Assembly (NCBI RefSeq): GCF_007995215.1
Contig: NZ_VCDK01000005.1
Location: forward strand, 1 to 64,000
Length of the DNA stretch: 64,000 nt
Direction: 5' to 3'
DNA from: Shimia ponticola
Lineage (GTDB): Bacteria; Pseudomonadota; Alphaproteobacteria; Rhodobacterales; Rhodobacteraceae
Shown here: in pieces, positions 41,667 through 50,742 of the stretch
Numbering within the stretch: the first letter of the stretch is position 1
How the letters are laid out: each line of letters starts with the position of its first letter
Program-made: the position numbers and the translations under genes
Notes under the pieces: model-generated
Seen by the model: the letters and a program-made list of their open reading frames with translations, nothing else
Told to the model about the DNA's origin: nothing
Databases searched by the model: none

Positions 41667-42625
41667 ACCGGGAGACTGAACTCCAGATACGCCGCTATGT
41701 TGTTGGCGACGAGCCGAGCAAGACGTTCTCCGATGCGATCATGCTCTACAACGCCTCCCCCAAGACAGCGAAGCAATTGATCCCGATTGTCGAAGAAATC
41801 GGTGACATGCCCTTAGGAGCGATATCTGGTGCGCTCCTGAAGGGCCTTGGCCCTAAGCTGAAACCCAAGGCTTCGACCGATACCTGGTGGCGCGAGATCG
41901 TCACACCAGCGAGTGCGGTCATCAACAACGCGCATGAGCTGGAAGGCACGCCTCTGATCCGGGTCAAGCCGTATGACAAGTTCGAGCGCATTGCCCAGGA
42001 CAAGCGGCGAGGGAAGATCAGCCGCGTGGAACGCAAGCCCGCCGACAAGGAATGGATCGAGGCCTTCTGTCAAGCGGCTGACCCGTACAACGCCGCTTTG
42101 GTCCGCTTCATGTTCGAAACGGCGGCGCGGATCGATCAGGCTGTCTCGATTGAGCCCGACGATCTGCGGCCCGCCGAGAACAAGGTCAGGGTGAAGGCGC
42201 AGAAAGGGCACCCGGAAAGCTGGATCACTGTCTCGCCTCAGATGATGGACGAGCTCCTAGCATTGCCACCAAAGCGCCCCAAGAACCGCAAAACCGGCAA
42301 GTTCATGAAGCCGCGTGTGTTCGGCTATGGCAGCTCCACAGGTTACAACACGCGCTGGAAGACGATTTGCAAGAGTGCAGGCATCCCATACCTCTCAGCG
42401 CACCCAGCAGGACGGCACGGGTTCTTCACTGAATTGGTTGTCAGACAGGGCGTTGATCCGGTCACCGCAGCCAAGGCTGGGCGCTGGTCCGACCCCAATT
42501 TGCCGATGCGCATCTATGCCCATGCAGAGACGGATGAGGCCGATGTCAGGGCTCGTTTTCGTACAAACCACGTACAGGCGGACACCGTACAAACAACCAA
42601 CAACAAGAAATCACAGAAGGAATAG
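41531..42625 (+). CDS. int: Tyrosine integrase of the element
   Basis: 364-aa phage-type tyrosine recombinase. The N-terminus binds arm-type sites (MPLQIYKRGRFYWAKG), followed by a core-binding SAM-like region. In the catalytic domain the first Arg lies in FETAARIDQAVSI, the HxxR-like box is LSAHPAGRHGFFTE, the third position is KAGRWSDPN (Trp in place of the second His), and the nucleophile Tyr is in MRIYAHAETDE. A strong GAAGGAGG precedes the ATG. It ends 14 nt before attR, the normal place for an integrase that recombines into a tRNA 3' end. Confidence 0.95.
   Translation: MPLQIYKRGRFYWAKGWVEYNGRPIAGPYRRSTKASTEAGARDWINRETELQIRRYVVGDEPSKTFSDAIMLYNASPKTAKQLIPIVEEIGDMPLGAISGALLKGLGPKLKPKASTDTWWREIVTPASAVINNAHELEGTPLIRVKPYDKFERIAQDKRRGKISRVERKPADKEWIEAFCQAADPYNAALVRFMFETAARIDQAVSIEPDDLRPAENKVRVKAQKGHPESWITVSPQMMDELLALPPKRPKNRKTGKFMKPRVFGYGSSTGYNTRWKTICKSAGIPYLSAHPAGRHGFFTELVVRQGVDPVTAAKAGRWSDPNLPMRIYAHAETDEADVRARFRTNHVQADTVQTTNNKKSQKE
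42561..42594 (+). promoter_or_regulatory. Candidate integrase arm-type sites, right end
   Basis: GTACAAAC (42561-42568), GTACAGGC (42572-42579) and GTACAAAC (42587-42594) lie inside the 3' end of the integrase gene, the first two 11 bp apart. They share the GTACA core with the pair at 24989-25007 and lie 46-79 bp inside attR. Confidence 0.5.
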
Positions 42626-42639
42626 CGCTATGAACGGTT

Positions 42640-42689
42640 CCCTCCTAAGGGGCAGGTTGCAGGTTCGAATCCTGCCGGGGTCGCCAAAA
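42640..42689 (+). repeat. attR, 50-bp copy of the tRNA-Arg 3' half
   Basis: Identical to 24839-24888. Only the anticodon arm to CCA is present, so it is a tRNA fragment and not a gene. Confidence 0.95.
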
Positions 42690-42763
42690 GGTTTGCGATG
42701 AGCTTATTCAACTCAACTTCCAATCCTCATGAGCCAGAGTCGGCGAAATAGCAGGATCAGTGG

Positions 42764-43708
42764 TCAAATCAGGCGCTTGGCTTCTTCGATCCGGCGGCGC
42801 ACCTCATCGAGTCCAGCGGGTTCCTGCAAGCGGGCGTGCAGGGCGTCTTCCTCGGCGGCGGGATCAAAATTGAGTTCACGCGACTTGCTTTGTGCGGTGG
42901 TGGCGTTGTGCGCCGTCCCGACGCCCGCTTTCTCAAGCGCCTGACGGGCATTTCCGGCGTCCGCGAGGCCAAGTGCAACGCAAGCCTCGACCAGCTTTTC
43001 CACATCGCTCAATTGCTTGGTCTGCATCGTAAAAATCGGCATCCCAAGTTCACTTGCAATCTCAGAATAAAGCTTTTGGCGAAGCTCAATTTCAAGGCAG
43101 TACCAATAGCAAAGCTGGTAGTCTGTCAGGCTCTCGGGCGCATCAACCTTCAGATATGGCCGATCAGTGGGTGCGATCAGATATCGATGCCCCGCGCCTG
43201 TCCGTCCCGGGACGGCGTGCTTTCGTTGATGAGAGAGCGCCGTGGTCCGTGTATCCCGCTGCAACATGACAAGCGCCGGGCGAAACCCTGCGGCGATGCA
43301 CGGTTCAAAAAACCCTTTGCAAAACAGATGAGAGCTTTCGACCACGTGCGATCCCGCTCGGGACACAATTGACGGCGCTTGAAGATACCAGAAAAACCGC
43401 GCAGCGAGCACCGGGTCGTGCTGAACCCGGGCGAGGATAAAGCGGTGGTTCGGATTGGGCTCATGGCTGGCATGAGTGTCGGGCAAATGCCGGAAAAGGT
43501 GGTTCAGAGAATCCGTTCCAGTGCGCCCTGCGGTCACCGTCAGCACAACCCGTTTGGCGTTAAATTCATCGACGGTCTTTTGCAGCGACGCTTGTGATCC
43601 CAACGTCGCCTTTACGCGTGCCATCCCACGCAAATGCAGTGCGTTGTAGTGGAAAGCGATCGTACCGCGCACGGTATTGTATGTGGAGCCGCGATTTACG
43701 ATGTGCAT
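42764..43708 (-). CDS. Sulfotransferase-like protein
   Basis: About 314-aa protein with a sulfotransferase-type P-loop near the N-terminus (VVLTVTAGRTGTDSLNHLF), which would bind the 5'-phosphosulfate of PAPS. A later region, RPALVMLQRDTRTTALSHQR, is a plausible 3'-phosphate-binding block. No signal peptide is seen. It could sulfate a surface glycan or a small molecule. ATG 43708 was chosen, 19 nt after the acyltransferase gene; GTG 43750 would overlap that gene. It is the last gene of the acyltransferase operon. Confidence 0.75.
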   Translation of the reverse strand: MHIVNRGSTYNTVRGTIAFHYNALHLRGMARVKATLGSQASLQKTVDEFNAKRVVLTVTAGRTGTDSLNHLFRHLPDTHASHEPNPNHRFILARVQHDPVLAARFFWYLQAPSIVSRAGSHVVESSHLFCKGFFEPCIAAGFRPALVMLQRDTRTTALSHQRKHAVPGRTGAGHRYLIAPTDRPYLKVDAPESLTDYQLCYWYCLEIELRQKLYSEIASELGMPIFTMQTKQLSDVEKLVEACVALGLADAGNARQALEKAGVGTAHNATTAQSKSRELNFDPAAEEDALHARLQEPAGLDEVRRRIEEAKRLI

Positions 43709-43727
43709 GAGATGTCTTTCGTCTGAA

Positions 43728-45650
43728 TCATTGTGACGGTTGCTGCCCAAGTCGGGTCAGAACTGGTGCCAACCAGTCTTGGTCGCGGATGCCGAGGCCC
43801 ATGTTGCGCGCACCGGCAAGAGTAAGGTGACCATAATCGAAGTAGATCGCATGGCCATCTGCTGTCAGCGCGGGGCAGGATTGGCCATCTTCACTGCAAA
43901 GCAGCGGCGTCTTGTCCAGATAGGGGACGGATGCGGCCTCTGCGATGCTTTGCAATGCTTTATTGGTCCGTTCCACTCTCGGGGTCCGCGCCTGAGCCAG
44001 CCGCGCGGCAACATCCACTGTGTCCAACGCATCCTGACGGGCAAGACGACGCAACAACATTGGTGCGTCAGGGGCATATTCCACCGTATTTCCGCCAATG
44101 GCGACGGTCTTGCCCATCGCCTCCAGGCCCGAGATGAAGACCGGCAGATAGGCTGGGAAAGTATCCTCCAACACCCATCTTTTGGTCAGCAGCACGGCAT
44201 CGGCCTGCTCCAATAGCGGACCAGCGCGGCGGACAAGATTGTCAAAGCAGTCCTGCGCTGTGGTCGGCTCAAAGCGGGCGCCGATCCGGTCCGTACAGCC
44301 CCCTCCCATCGTGACACGACGCACTGAAATAGAGGCTCCGCCTTCTGTCAGGTAAAGCGCGTTGAACAGATCCTTGGCATGGGAGTCTCCCACAAGCAGT
44401 AGTTTGACAGACCCATCCTCGGGAAAGCTTGCCAAGTCATCAGCCAATTCCGGGTTTTCAAGCACCGTGCTCCATGTCAGGGCGCGTTCTGCCTCGGTAT
44501 CGATCAACGCATCCGTGTAGACGATTGCCGCCAACCGCGAATATCCTCTTTGATATTCCAAGAGCCCCAAGGCACCAAAAGCAGCAACCATTGCGGCCGC
44601 AGAGCCAGTGATGGCAATGAACGGCCGGAGCGACATGCCTTTCCGAAATGGCTGTTCCACAAAGCGCCAGCTGAGCCAAGCCAACAGCAGCGCCAACACC
44701 GACAGCGGCAAAAAGATCAAGTCACCGGGATGCAGGTCAAAGCGGATGCGCGCCATTGCAAAAAGCGGTTGATGCCAAAGGTAGGCCGAATAGCTGATCA
44801 GCCCGATCCCAATTGCCAATGGATTTGCGAGCACCCTTCCTGCGAGACCCGCAGGCGAGGCAAACAGGATCACAAGGACTGTGCCAAGAACGGGAACCAG
44901 CGCATAAAGCGACGGGAAAGGCGTATTGGCATCATAGACAAAGATAGGCCCAAGGGTCAGCAACAGCCCCAGCAGTGCTAAGATCGGCACCTCCCGACGA
45001 GTGCCGTGCACGTGGGCATATGCGCAAAGCGCCCCGGCCAGCAGTTCCCATGCACGAAAGGGCAGAAGGTAGAAAACTGCGACGGGACGTTCGCGGACCA
45101 TGGTTTCCGTCAGGACAAGGCTGGCGGCAGCCAGCGCCACCAGAAAGGCCACGCTGCCACGGATGCCGATAAAACGCATGATCAGCCAAAGAAGCGGCGG
45201 GAAGAACAGATAATACTGCTCTTCGATCGCAAGGCTCCATGTATGGAGCATAGGCTTCAGTTCGGCGGCAACGTCGAAATAGCTGCTTTGCTGCCAGAAC
45301 AGGATGTTCGAGACAAAGCCAAGCACGGCCAGCAAACTGGCCGAAAAATCTGCGTAAAGCGGCGCTGTCATCCACGCCCATGCAAAGGGCAGCGTCACGA
45401 GCATCACCAGAAGCAAGGCTGGCAGAATGCGCCGCGCGCGCCGCTCGTAGAAGCGCCAGATCGAAAAGTCATCCGCCGCAATGTCGCGCAGCAGGATGCA
45501 GGTGATGAGATAGCCGGAGATCACGAAAAACACGTCGACGCCGACATATCCTCCACCAAAGTACTCATAGCCTGCGTGAAACAGGATCACAGGCACCACG
45601 GCCACACTGCGCAGGCCGTCAATCTCGGGGCGATATGCGGTTTTGCTCAT
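43728..45650 (-). CDS. Acyltransferase-3/SGNH fusion protein (OafA/YrhL type), copy 2
   Basis: 640-aa membrane acyltransferase for O-acetylation of surface polysaccharide or lipopolysaccharide. It has an N-terminal acyltransferase-3 domain with about ten helices (opening PEIDGLRSVAVVPVILFHAG, then FFVISGYLIT and FYERRARRILPAL) and a C-terminal SGNH hydrolase-like domain outside the membrane starting near VKLLLVGDSHAKDLF. The two domains are both required in known OafA-type enzymes. Its start overlaps the stop of the preceding paralogue by 4 nt, so the two genes are translationally coupled. Confidence 0.93.
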   Translation of the reverse strand: MSKTAYRPEIDGLRSVAVVPVILFHAGYEYFGGGYVGVDVFFVISGYLITCILLRDIAADDFSIWRFYERRARRILPALLLVMLVTLPFAWAWMTAPLYADFSASLLAVLGFVSNILFWQQSSYFDVAAELKPMLHTWSLAIEEQYYLFFPPLLWLIMRFIGIRGSVAFLVALAAASLVLTETMVRERPVAVFYLLPFRAWELLAGALCAYAHVHGTRREVPILALLGLLLTLGPIFVYDANTPFPSLYALVPVLGTVLVILFASPAGLAGRVLANPLAIGIGLISYSAYLWHQPLFAMARIRFDLHPGDLIFLPLSVLALLLAWLSWRFVEQPFRKGMSLRPFIAITGSAAAMVAAFGALGLLEYQRGYSRLAAIVYTDALIDTEAERALTWSTVLENPELADDLASFPEDGSVKLLLVGDSHAKDLFNALYLTEGGASISVRRVTMGGGCTDRIGARFEPTTAQDCFDNLVRRAGPLLEQADAVLLTKRWVLEDTFPAYLPVFISGLEAMGKTVAIGGNTVEYAPDAPMLLRRLARQDALDTVDVAARLAQARTPRVERTNKALQSIAEAASVPYLDKTPLLCSEDGQSCPALTADGHAIYFDYGHLTLAGARNMGLGIRDQDWLAPVLTRLGQQPSQ

Positions 45651-47530
45651 TGCGCCTCCAGCGTCCGCAATGCCGCGTCGCCAAATTGCGCGGCACCGAA
45701 CGGACTGAGATGTCCATAGTCAACAAGCAATGGTTGCCCGTCCAGCATCGGAGAGCAGATGCCACCCGTCAGGCTGCAGAACACGGCATTCGTGTTCAAG
45801 ATTTGCACGTTATCGGGCAGAGCAACTCCAGCCATGGCGCTGTCAAAGCGGTCCAGCAAAGTATCTTTGGGGTGCATGTTGGCGGCCATTTCTGCATCGC
45901 GCGTATAGACGGTCGCAAAGTTTGGAAACTCTGGCATTGCCGTCAACAGAAGGATTTGCTCGCCCCGGTTCGACCAGAAATCGACGACGTCTTGCAGGTA
46001 CCTGGTCGTTAGCTCATCACCCTGGAAGCGGTTCACAAGCACGACAAAGTCGTGCGGCTGCTCCAATGCCTTGTCGACAAAAGTGTTCAGCAGGGCATCG
46101 CAATAAGCCATTTGGCTGCCTGGCAACAACGGGCAGCCAGCCCCACCCAACCGCGTGACTGGTGCTCCTGCCAAGCGCAAAGCCAGCGCACGGTCCGCAG
46201 CATGGCTGTCACCATAGACTGCAAAGCTGGGAAAGCCCGTAGCGGCATCTACATCGGCGAAACAGGCCCAGTTGGCCACAAAGTCTTCGATGTTCTTGTA
46301 CTTCCCGCGTTGATTGAATTGGCACTCACCGGACCCAATCATCGCGCGGCGCTCCGAAGCGAGGGCTGATATGTCTGCCTGCCTTTGCAGAACATCATCG
46401 CCAAAACGTTGGGGCATCCCTTTGGTCAAAATCCCCGGCACACCTGCAACGATCATCACACCAAGCGCGAGCCCGCTGAGTGCGAACAGCGCCTTGCGCT
46501 GGGGCAATATCGGAGAAGAGCCGCGGAACGGCTGTTCGACATATCGCCAACTGGCCCACGCCAGTGCCAAGGTGAACAGGCACAACGCCACCATTAACTC
46601 GACAGAGGGTTCTCCCCCGGAGCGTAGCCTTGCAAAAGCAAAGAGTGGCTGGTGCCAGAGATACGCACTGTAGCTGATCAAACCGATCCAGATCATGGGA
46701 CGCTGCGTGAGCAGTCGATACGCTATCGTTCCCGGACCGGCACATAAAATGATCAGCACAGTTCCCAGCACTGGCGGAACGGCATACACGCCCGGAAATG
46801 GTGTCGCGCTATCGTAAAGCGCTATCGGCACCAAAATCCCGACCAAACCCAAAGCGGACAGGACCGAGTTTGACCACACCCCATGCCGCGCAGAGATAAA
46901 CGCGGCGAGCGATCCCGCCAGCAGTTCCCAAGCGCGCGACATAGGAAGATAAAAGTTTGCTGAAGCATCCTTCGGGCCGATCCATTGCGCCCACGCAAAG
47001 CTGATCGATGACAGCAGGACGACCAACCAAAAAACAGGCCGTCTTCCAAAGCGCCAGACGAGCAGCAAAAAGATTGGAAAAACAACGTAATATTGCTCTT
47101 CGACCGCCAGGCTCCAGGTGTGCAAGAGCGGCTTTTCTTCAGCAGCAGGAGCAAAATAATCGCTCTCCAGCCAGAACAAGAAATTTGAGGCAAAAAGCGC
47201 GACAGCAATGACGCTCTGGGAGAAGTCGACCAGTTGAAACGGCAACATCCAAGCCCATGCAAATGGCACACAGGCGGCGACGACGACAAAAAGAGCCGGC
47301 AAGATCCGGCGTGCCCGCCGCTCATAAAACGTCAAAAGGCTGAAGCGGCCCTGTTCAAGGTCTCTGATAAGGATCGAGGTAATCAGATAGCCTGAGATCA
47401 CGAAGAAAACGTCGACGCCGACATAGCCCCCCGAAAAAAACGAGAAGCCCGCGTGGAACAGGATCACCGGCAAGACTGCGATGCAGCGCAGGCCGTCGAT
47501 TTCTGGGCGGTAAAGCCGAGGAGCGCTCAT
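45647..47530 (-). CDS. Acyltransferase-3/SGNH fusion protein (OafA/YrhL type), copy 1
   Basis: 627-aa paralogue of the following gene with the same layout: PEIDGLRCIAVLPVILFHAG, FFVISGYLITSIL, FYERRARRILPALF, about ten transmembrane helices, then an SGNH domain (PSFAVYGDSHAADRALALRL). The two copies have diverged strongly in the SGNH half, which suggests different acceptor positions or substrates. It follows a possible small coding region by a 4-nt ATGA overlap. The operon likely modifies an O-antigen or exopolysaccharide, whose synthesis genes lie elsewhere. Confidence 0.93.
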   Translation of the reverse strand: MSAPRLYRPEIDGLRCIAVLPVILFHAGFSFFSGGYVGVDVFFVISGYLITSILIRDLEQGRFSLLTFYERRARRILPALFVVVAACVPFAWAWMLPFQLVDFSQSVIAVALFASNFLFWLESDYFAPAAEEKPLLHTWSLAVEEQYYVVFPIFLLLVWRFGRRPVFWLVVLLSSISFAWAQWIGPKDASANFYLPMSRAWELLAGSLAAFISARHGVWSNSVLSALGLVGILVPIALYDSATPFPGVYAVPPVLGTVLIILCAGPGTIAYRLLTQRPMIWIGLISYSAYLWHQPLFAFARLRSGGEPSVELMVALCLFTLALAWASWRYVEQPFRGSSPILPQRKALFALSGLALGVMIVAGVPGILTKGMPQRFGDDVLQRQADISALASERRAMIGSGECQFNQRGKYKNIEDFVANWACFADVDAATGFPSFAVYGDSHAADRALALRLAGAPVTRLGGAGCPLLPGSQMAYCDALLNTFVDKALEQPHDFVVLVNRFQGDELTTRYLQDVVDFWSNRGEQILLLTAMPEFPNFATVYTRDAEMAANMHPKDTLLDRFDSAMAGVALPDNVQILNTNAVFCSLTGGICSPMLDGQPLLVDYGHLSPFGAAQFGDAALRTLEAQ

Positions 47531-47760
47531 ATGTCAGCCTCTGCAGGTGAGCCAGAGGCAGACTGGGCGATCAAGTCTGCATTGTGAGGGGCCAAGGAAG
47601 CCCCTGATGGATCGGTGAAGCAAGTCGCGTCTTTGATCCGTTGGGGTGCATTGCACTGTTCGCCGCGCCTGAAGTCTGCGGTGAGATCGCACTGGCCTAA
47701 TTCGGCCCCTGTACCCTCAAGATCAACCTCAAGGCGTTCATTACGGATCAATACCTTCAC
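47527..47760 (-). CDS. Possible 77-aa small protein leading the acyltransferase operon
   Basis: A GTG-initiated frame (MKVLIRNERLEVDLEGTGAEL onwards) whose stop overlaps the next start as ATGA, the pattern of a coupled upstream gene. Composition is plausible for a small soluble protein with three cysteines, but no ribosome binding site or family is seen. It could be a leader peptide or chance. Confidence 0.35.
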   Translation of the reverse strand: MKVLIRNERLEVDLEGTGAELGQCDLTADFRRGEQCNAPQRIKDATCFTDPSGASLAPHNADLIAQSASGSPAEADI

Positions 47761-47806
47761 GGCACCATATGCATCAAAAAAAGGGCTAAATCGTCTGGTT
47801 GCGGGC

Positions 47807-47835
47807 CTATTGGCATGGGCACCCTACACTGTCAA
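47807..47835 (-). promoter_or_regulatory. Candidate promoter of the acyltransferase operon
   Basis: A perfect -35 TTGACA on the minus strand (47830-47835) is followed after 17 bp by a weak -10 CAATAG (47807-47812). Apart from this and the RTX ribosome binding site, the stretch 47761-48057 shows no gene or repeat. Confidence 0.3.
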
Positions 47836-48057
47836 TCAGCATCCAAACGCGGTTCTTCTGCGGTTGCCTATGCCTCCAACTGTGGCGTGTCGTTGGACTC
47901 GCGGTCACAGGATACCCACCACGCGGCCGCGCGCCGTCTCTGCCTCCCCGCATCGGCACACCACATTTCTTCCTCATTCTATTTTTGAACCGGTCTCAGC
48001 GCGCCGGCGACCTCCTCGTGATGTTTGCAGCACCAATGATGCGATGAGGACCCGACG

Positions 48058-50742
48058 ATGTTTGAAAAGACGCCATTTGAGACCCCGTATTCACAGTCCG
48101 GCCTGACCGAAGAGGCCCCCAGAATTGGGCCGGTGCGGCTTGCCACGCCTGGCGTCGTCGACGGAACGGACCTTGCTGACACGATTGGCCCCGGCACAAT
48201 TGATGCTGACGGAGATGAGATCGACGGCGCGGATGGGCTGGGTGACGTGATTGATGCCGGTTTGGGCGATGACACCATAGACGCAGGTGAAGGCGACGAC
48301 AGGATCATCGGCCGTGCAGGAGCGGATGACATCAACGGAGGCGCAGGTACCGACTTTCTGGATTTTTCGGCATCGACCGAAAGCGTGAACGTCTCGCTCA
48401 GAAACCGACAAGGATTGCGGGGCGATGCCGCAGGCGACACCTACACAAGCATTGAAGGTGTCATTGGCACAGCCTTCGACGATGACTTCGACGGCATCTC
48501 GAAACGCGCTTCGGTTATCTTTGCAGGCGATGGCAAAGACGACCTCAGGGCGCGGGGTGGCTCGGTTGAGTTCTACGGCGAAGCCGGAGATGACAGGTTC
48601 TTTCTTGATGAAGGACGCACCCATACCAACGCTGTCTTTGACGGCGGCGAAGGCTTTGATCGATTGGAATTCTTTGGCACGCAGCTTGGCCAGAACTTTC
48701 GTGACGACGTTTTCACCGGGATTGAACGATTCGACATGAAGAGCGGAACATATGAGTTCTACGCCGACCAGATTGTCGACTTTCAGCAGGTGCGCGGATC
48801 AGGGACGCTCGACATTGATCTGAACGGCGCAAACAAGGTTGATCTCTCTGCCATTGATTTTCGAAGCGACACGGCCAGCACTATTTTGCGCGGCTCGGAT
48901 GCGAACGAGGAATTCATCGGGTCTGAGGTTGCGGACACGATCCAGGCCGGTGCCGGCAGGGATATCCTGCAAGGCGGTCGGGGGGCGGATGTTCTGACTG
49001 GCGGCGCTGGTGCGGATCGGTTCGTATTCGGCCCTGCGACAGAGGGGGCGCGCATCACTGATTTTGATGCGGCCACTGGCGACCGGATCGATCTGTCGGA
49101 CTTTGTGCGTTCGTTTGATTTCGTGACGCTTGTGCTTGGCGGTGCGGGCAAAGGCGGCGGCGATGAAATCGTCGACCATAATGCCGTGCGTGGACATGGC
49201 GGCAGCAGCCACTTCTTTATCACGGTCACTCAAGTCGGGGATGACACAGAGCTGACCATCACTCAACGTGCGCCGGTGGCTGGGTCGGCCCCGGTCGAAC
49301 TGGATTTCACACTGACGCTGACGGGGGTCACAGCTGCGGAGCTGACACTGGACGACTTCGTTCTGTCGAACGAGCTCGTGGAACCAGTGCCCAATGCCCA
49401 GCGGGGTGTTGCCGTCGTCCGTCCCGAAACCGATGACACACCGGGCATTGTTGAGGGAAGTGAACTGGCAGACATCATCGACGCTGGTTTTGTCGACGCA
49501 GATGGCGACGAAATTGATGGCGCAGATGGGCTGGATGACGTGATCGAGGCCGGCGACGGCGACGACATCATCAACGCAGGCGATGGCAACGACACGATCG
49601 ACGGCGGCGCAGGCGCAGATACCATCAACGGCGGTGACGGTGTTGATACCATCACCTATGCCAATTCAGACGCCGGGATCAGACTGTCTCTCGGCGCGGG
49701 AGGCCTGGAGGGTTTCGGAGGGGATGCCGCAGGAGATCAACTGAATGACGTTGAAATTATCATTGGCTCAGATTTCGACGACAACATCACCTCGTTCGGA
49801 CAGGAAATCCATGGCGGGGCTGGCAGTGACGTGATCCGTCTGGAAGCCGCCGTTGATGTATTTGGTGGCATTGGCAGTGACATCATTCAGGTCATCAACG
49901 ACGCCGGCTTTGACGGCAGTATCTTTGACGGTGGCGCGGATGGCGATCGGTTCCGGATTTCGCGTTCAGGGGAAACCGATCTGCGGGGCGCGACCTTTGT
50001 CGATATCGAGCAATTGGATATTCGCCCGTCACTCTTTCTTGCGGAAGTGACCATCAACGCCGACCAGATGACCTTTGACTCTGTCCGGGTGTCCTTCAAA
50101 GGCTCGGGAGAACTGACCATCCATATGGAAGATCTCACGGAATTTGACCTGTCGGGATACACGATCTTTGTGGATCGCGCGAACCAAGGCGTCACCTATG
50201 AAACCATCTTCGAAGGGGATGACGACGGCGAGACGATCACGGGGGCAACCGGTTTTGAGAACACGATCTTTGGGCGCGGCGGCGCCGACACATTGACCGG
50301 CGGCACCAAGGCGGACTTGATTGATGGCGGTGCCGACAATGACATTCTCTCTGGGGGCGCGGGTGCAGACATCCTCACGGGTGGTGCGGGCGCGGATACG
50401 TTTGTGTTCACTGCAGCCACCGATGCCGACACCATCACCGACTTCATCCAAGGTGAGGACCTGATCGACCTGTCGCCATTGGTACGGGATTTCGATGCCT
50501 TCATCCTCATCGCGCCCAGCACGGAAAAGGCCGGTTTTGCTCTGCTCGACAGCAGCCAAACCCGCAAGAAGGGCGACAGCACGGATGTAACGATCTCGGT
50601 GAGTCAGGATGGCGATGACGCAATTTTGTCGATCACATCGGATGAACCGGCGGCTGGTGCAGCTTTGGCGGATTTGGACCTTTCGATCACCCTTGAAGGT
50701 GTCGATGCCTTGGGGCTGACGCTGGATGACTTCTTGTTCTAA
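48058..50742 (+). CDS. Large RTX calcium-binding protein with duplicated halves
   Basis: 894-aa acidic protein made of two related halves. Each begins with the same linker (TPGVVDGTDLADTIG near residue 30, TPGIVEGSELADIID near 460) and DADGDEIDGADGL. RTX nonapeptides, a beta-helix-like region, a second RTX block ending GAGADRFVF or GAGADTFVF, and a C-terminal domain ending ELTLDDFVL or GLTLDDFLF follow. That last domain is probably the type I secretion signal; in the first half it is an internal copy. No enzyme motif is visible. The ATG has GAGGA at 7 nt. It converges with the IclR gene with a 4-nt overlap. Confidence 0.9.
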   Translation: MFEKTPFETPYSQSGLTEEAPRIGPVRLATPGVVDGTDLADTIGPGTIDADGDEIDGADGLGDVIDAGLGDDTIDAGEGDDRIIGRAGADDINGGAGTDFLDFSASTESVNVSLRNRQGLRGDAAGDTYTSIEGVIGTAFDDDFDGISKRASVIFAGDGKDDLRARGGSVEFYGEAGDDRFFLDEGRTHTNAVFDGGEGFDRLEFFGTQLGQNFRDDVFTGIERFDMKSGTYEFYADQIVDFQQVRGSGTLDIDLNGANKVDLSAIDFRSDTASTILRGSDANEEFIGSEVADTIQAGAGRDILQGGRGADVLTGGAGADRFVFGPATEGARITDFDAATGDRIDLSDFVRSFDFVTLVLGGAGKGGGDEIVDHNAVRGHGGSSHFFITVTQVGDDTELTITQRAPVAGSAPVELDFTLTLTGVTAAELTLDDFVLSNELVEPVPNAQRGVAVVRPETDDTPGIVEGSELADIIDAGFVDADGDEIDGADGLDDVIEAGDGDDIINAGDGNDTIDGGAGADTINGGDGVDTITYANSDAGIRLSLGAGGLEGFGGDAAGDQLNDVEIIIGSDFDDNITSFGQEIHGGAGSDVIRLEAAVDVFGGIGSDIIQVINDAGFDGSIFDGGADGDRFRISRSGETDLRGATFVDIEQLDIRPSLFLAEVTINADQMTFDSVRVSFKGSGELTIHMEDLTEFDLSGYTIFVDRANQGVTYETIFEGDDDGETITGATGFENTIFGRGGADTLTGGTKADLIDGGADNDILSGGAGADILTGGAGADTFVFTAATDADTITDFIQGEDLIDLSPLVRDFDAFILIAPSTEKAGFALLDSSQTRKKGDSTDVTISVSQDGDDAILSITSDEPAAGAALADLDLSITLEGVDALGLTLDDFLF

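Larger units (their letters stand above)
24839..42689. mobile_element. 17.85-kb integrative mobilisable element in tRNA-Arg(CCU)
   Basis: Bounded by a perfect 50-bp direct repeat (24839-24888 and 42640-42689) derived from the 3' half of tRNA-Arg(CCU). It encodes a tyrosine integrase next to the right end, an excisionase-like protein, a relaxase module at the left end, and defence genes as cargo. No type IV secretion genes are seen, so it should need a helper for transfer. Several cargo genes look lower in GC than the flanks, in keeping with horizontal transfer. Confidence 0.93.

Noticed and set aside
42640-42689. Possible second tRNA-Arg at the right end of the element
   Set aside because: Only the 3' half from the anticodon arm is present, with no D arm or 5' acceptor strand. 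It is the attR copy.
24839-42689. Self-transmissible ICE or prophage
   Set aside because: No type IV secretion, coupling-protein, capsid, tail or lysis genes are present between the repeats. A relaxase alone supports only a mobilisable element.
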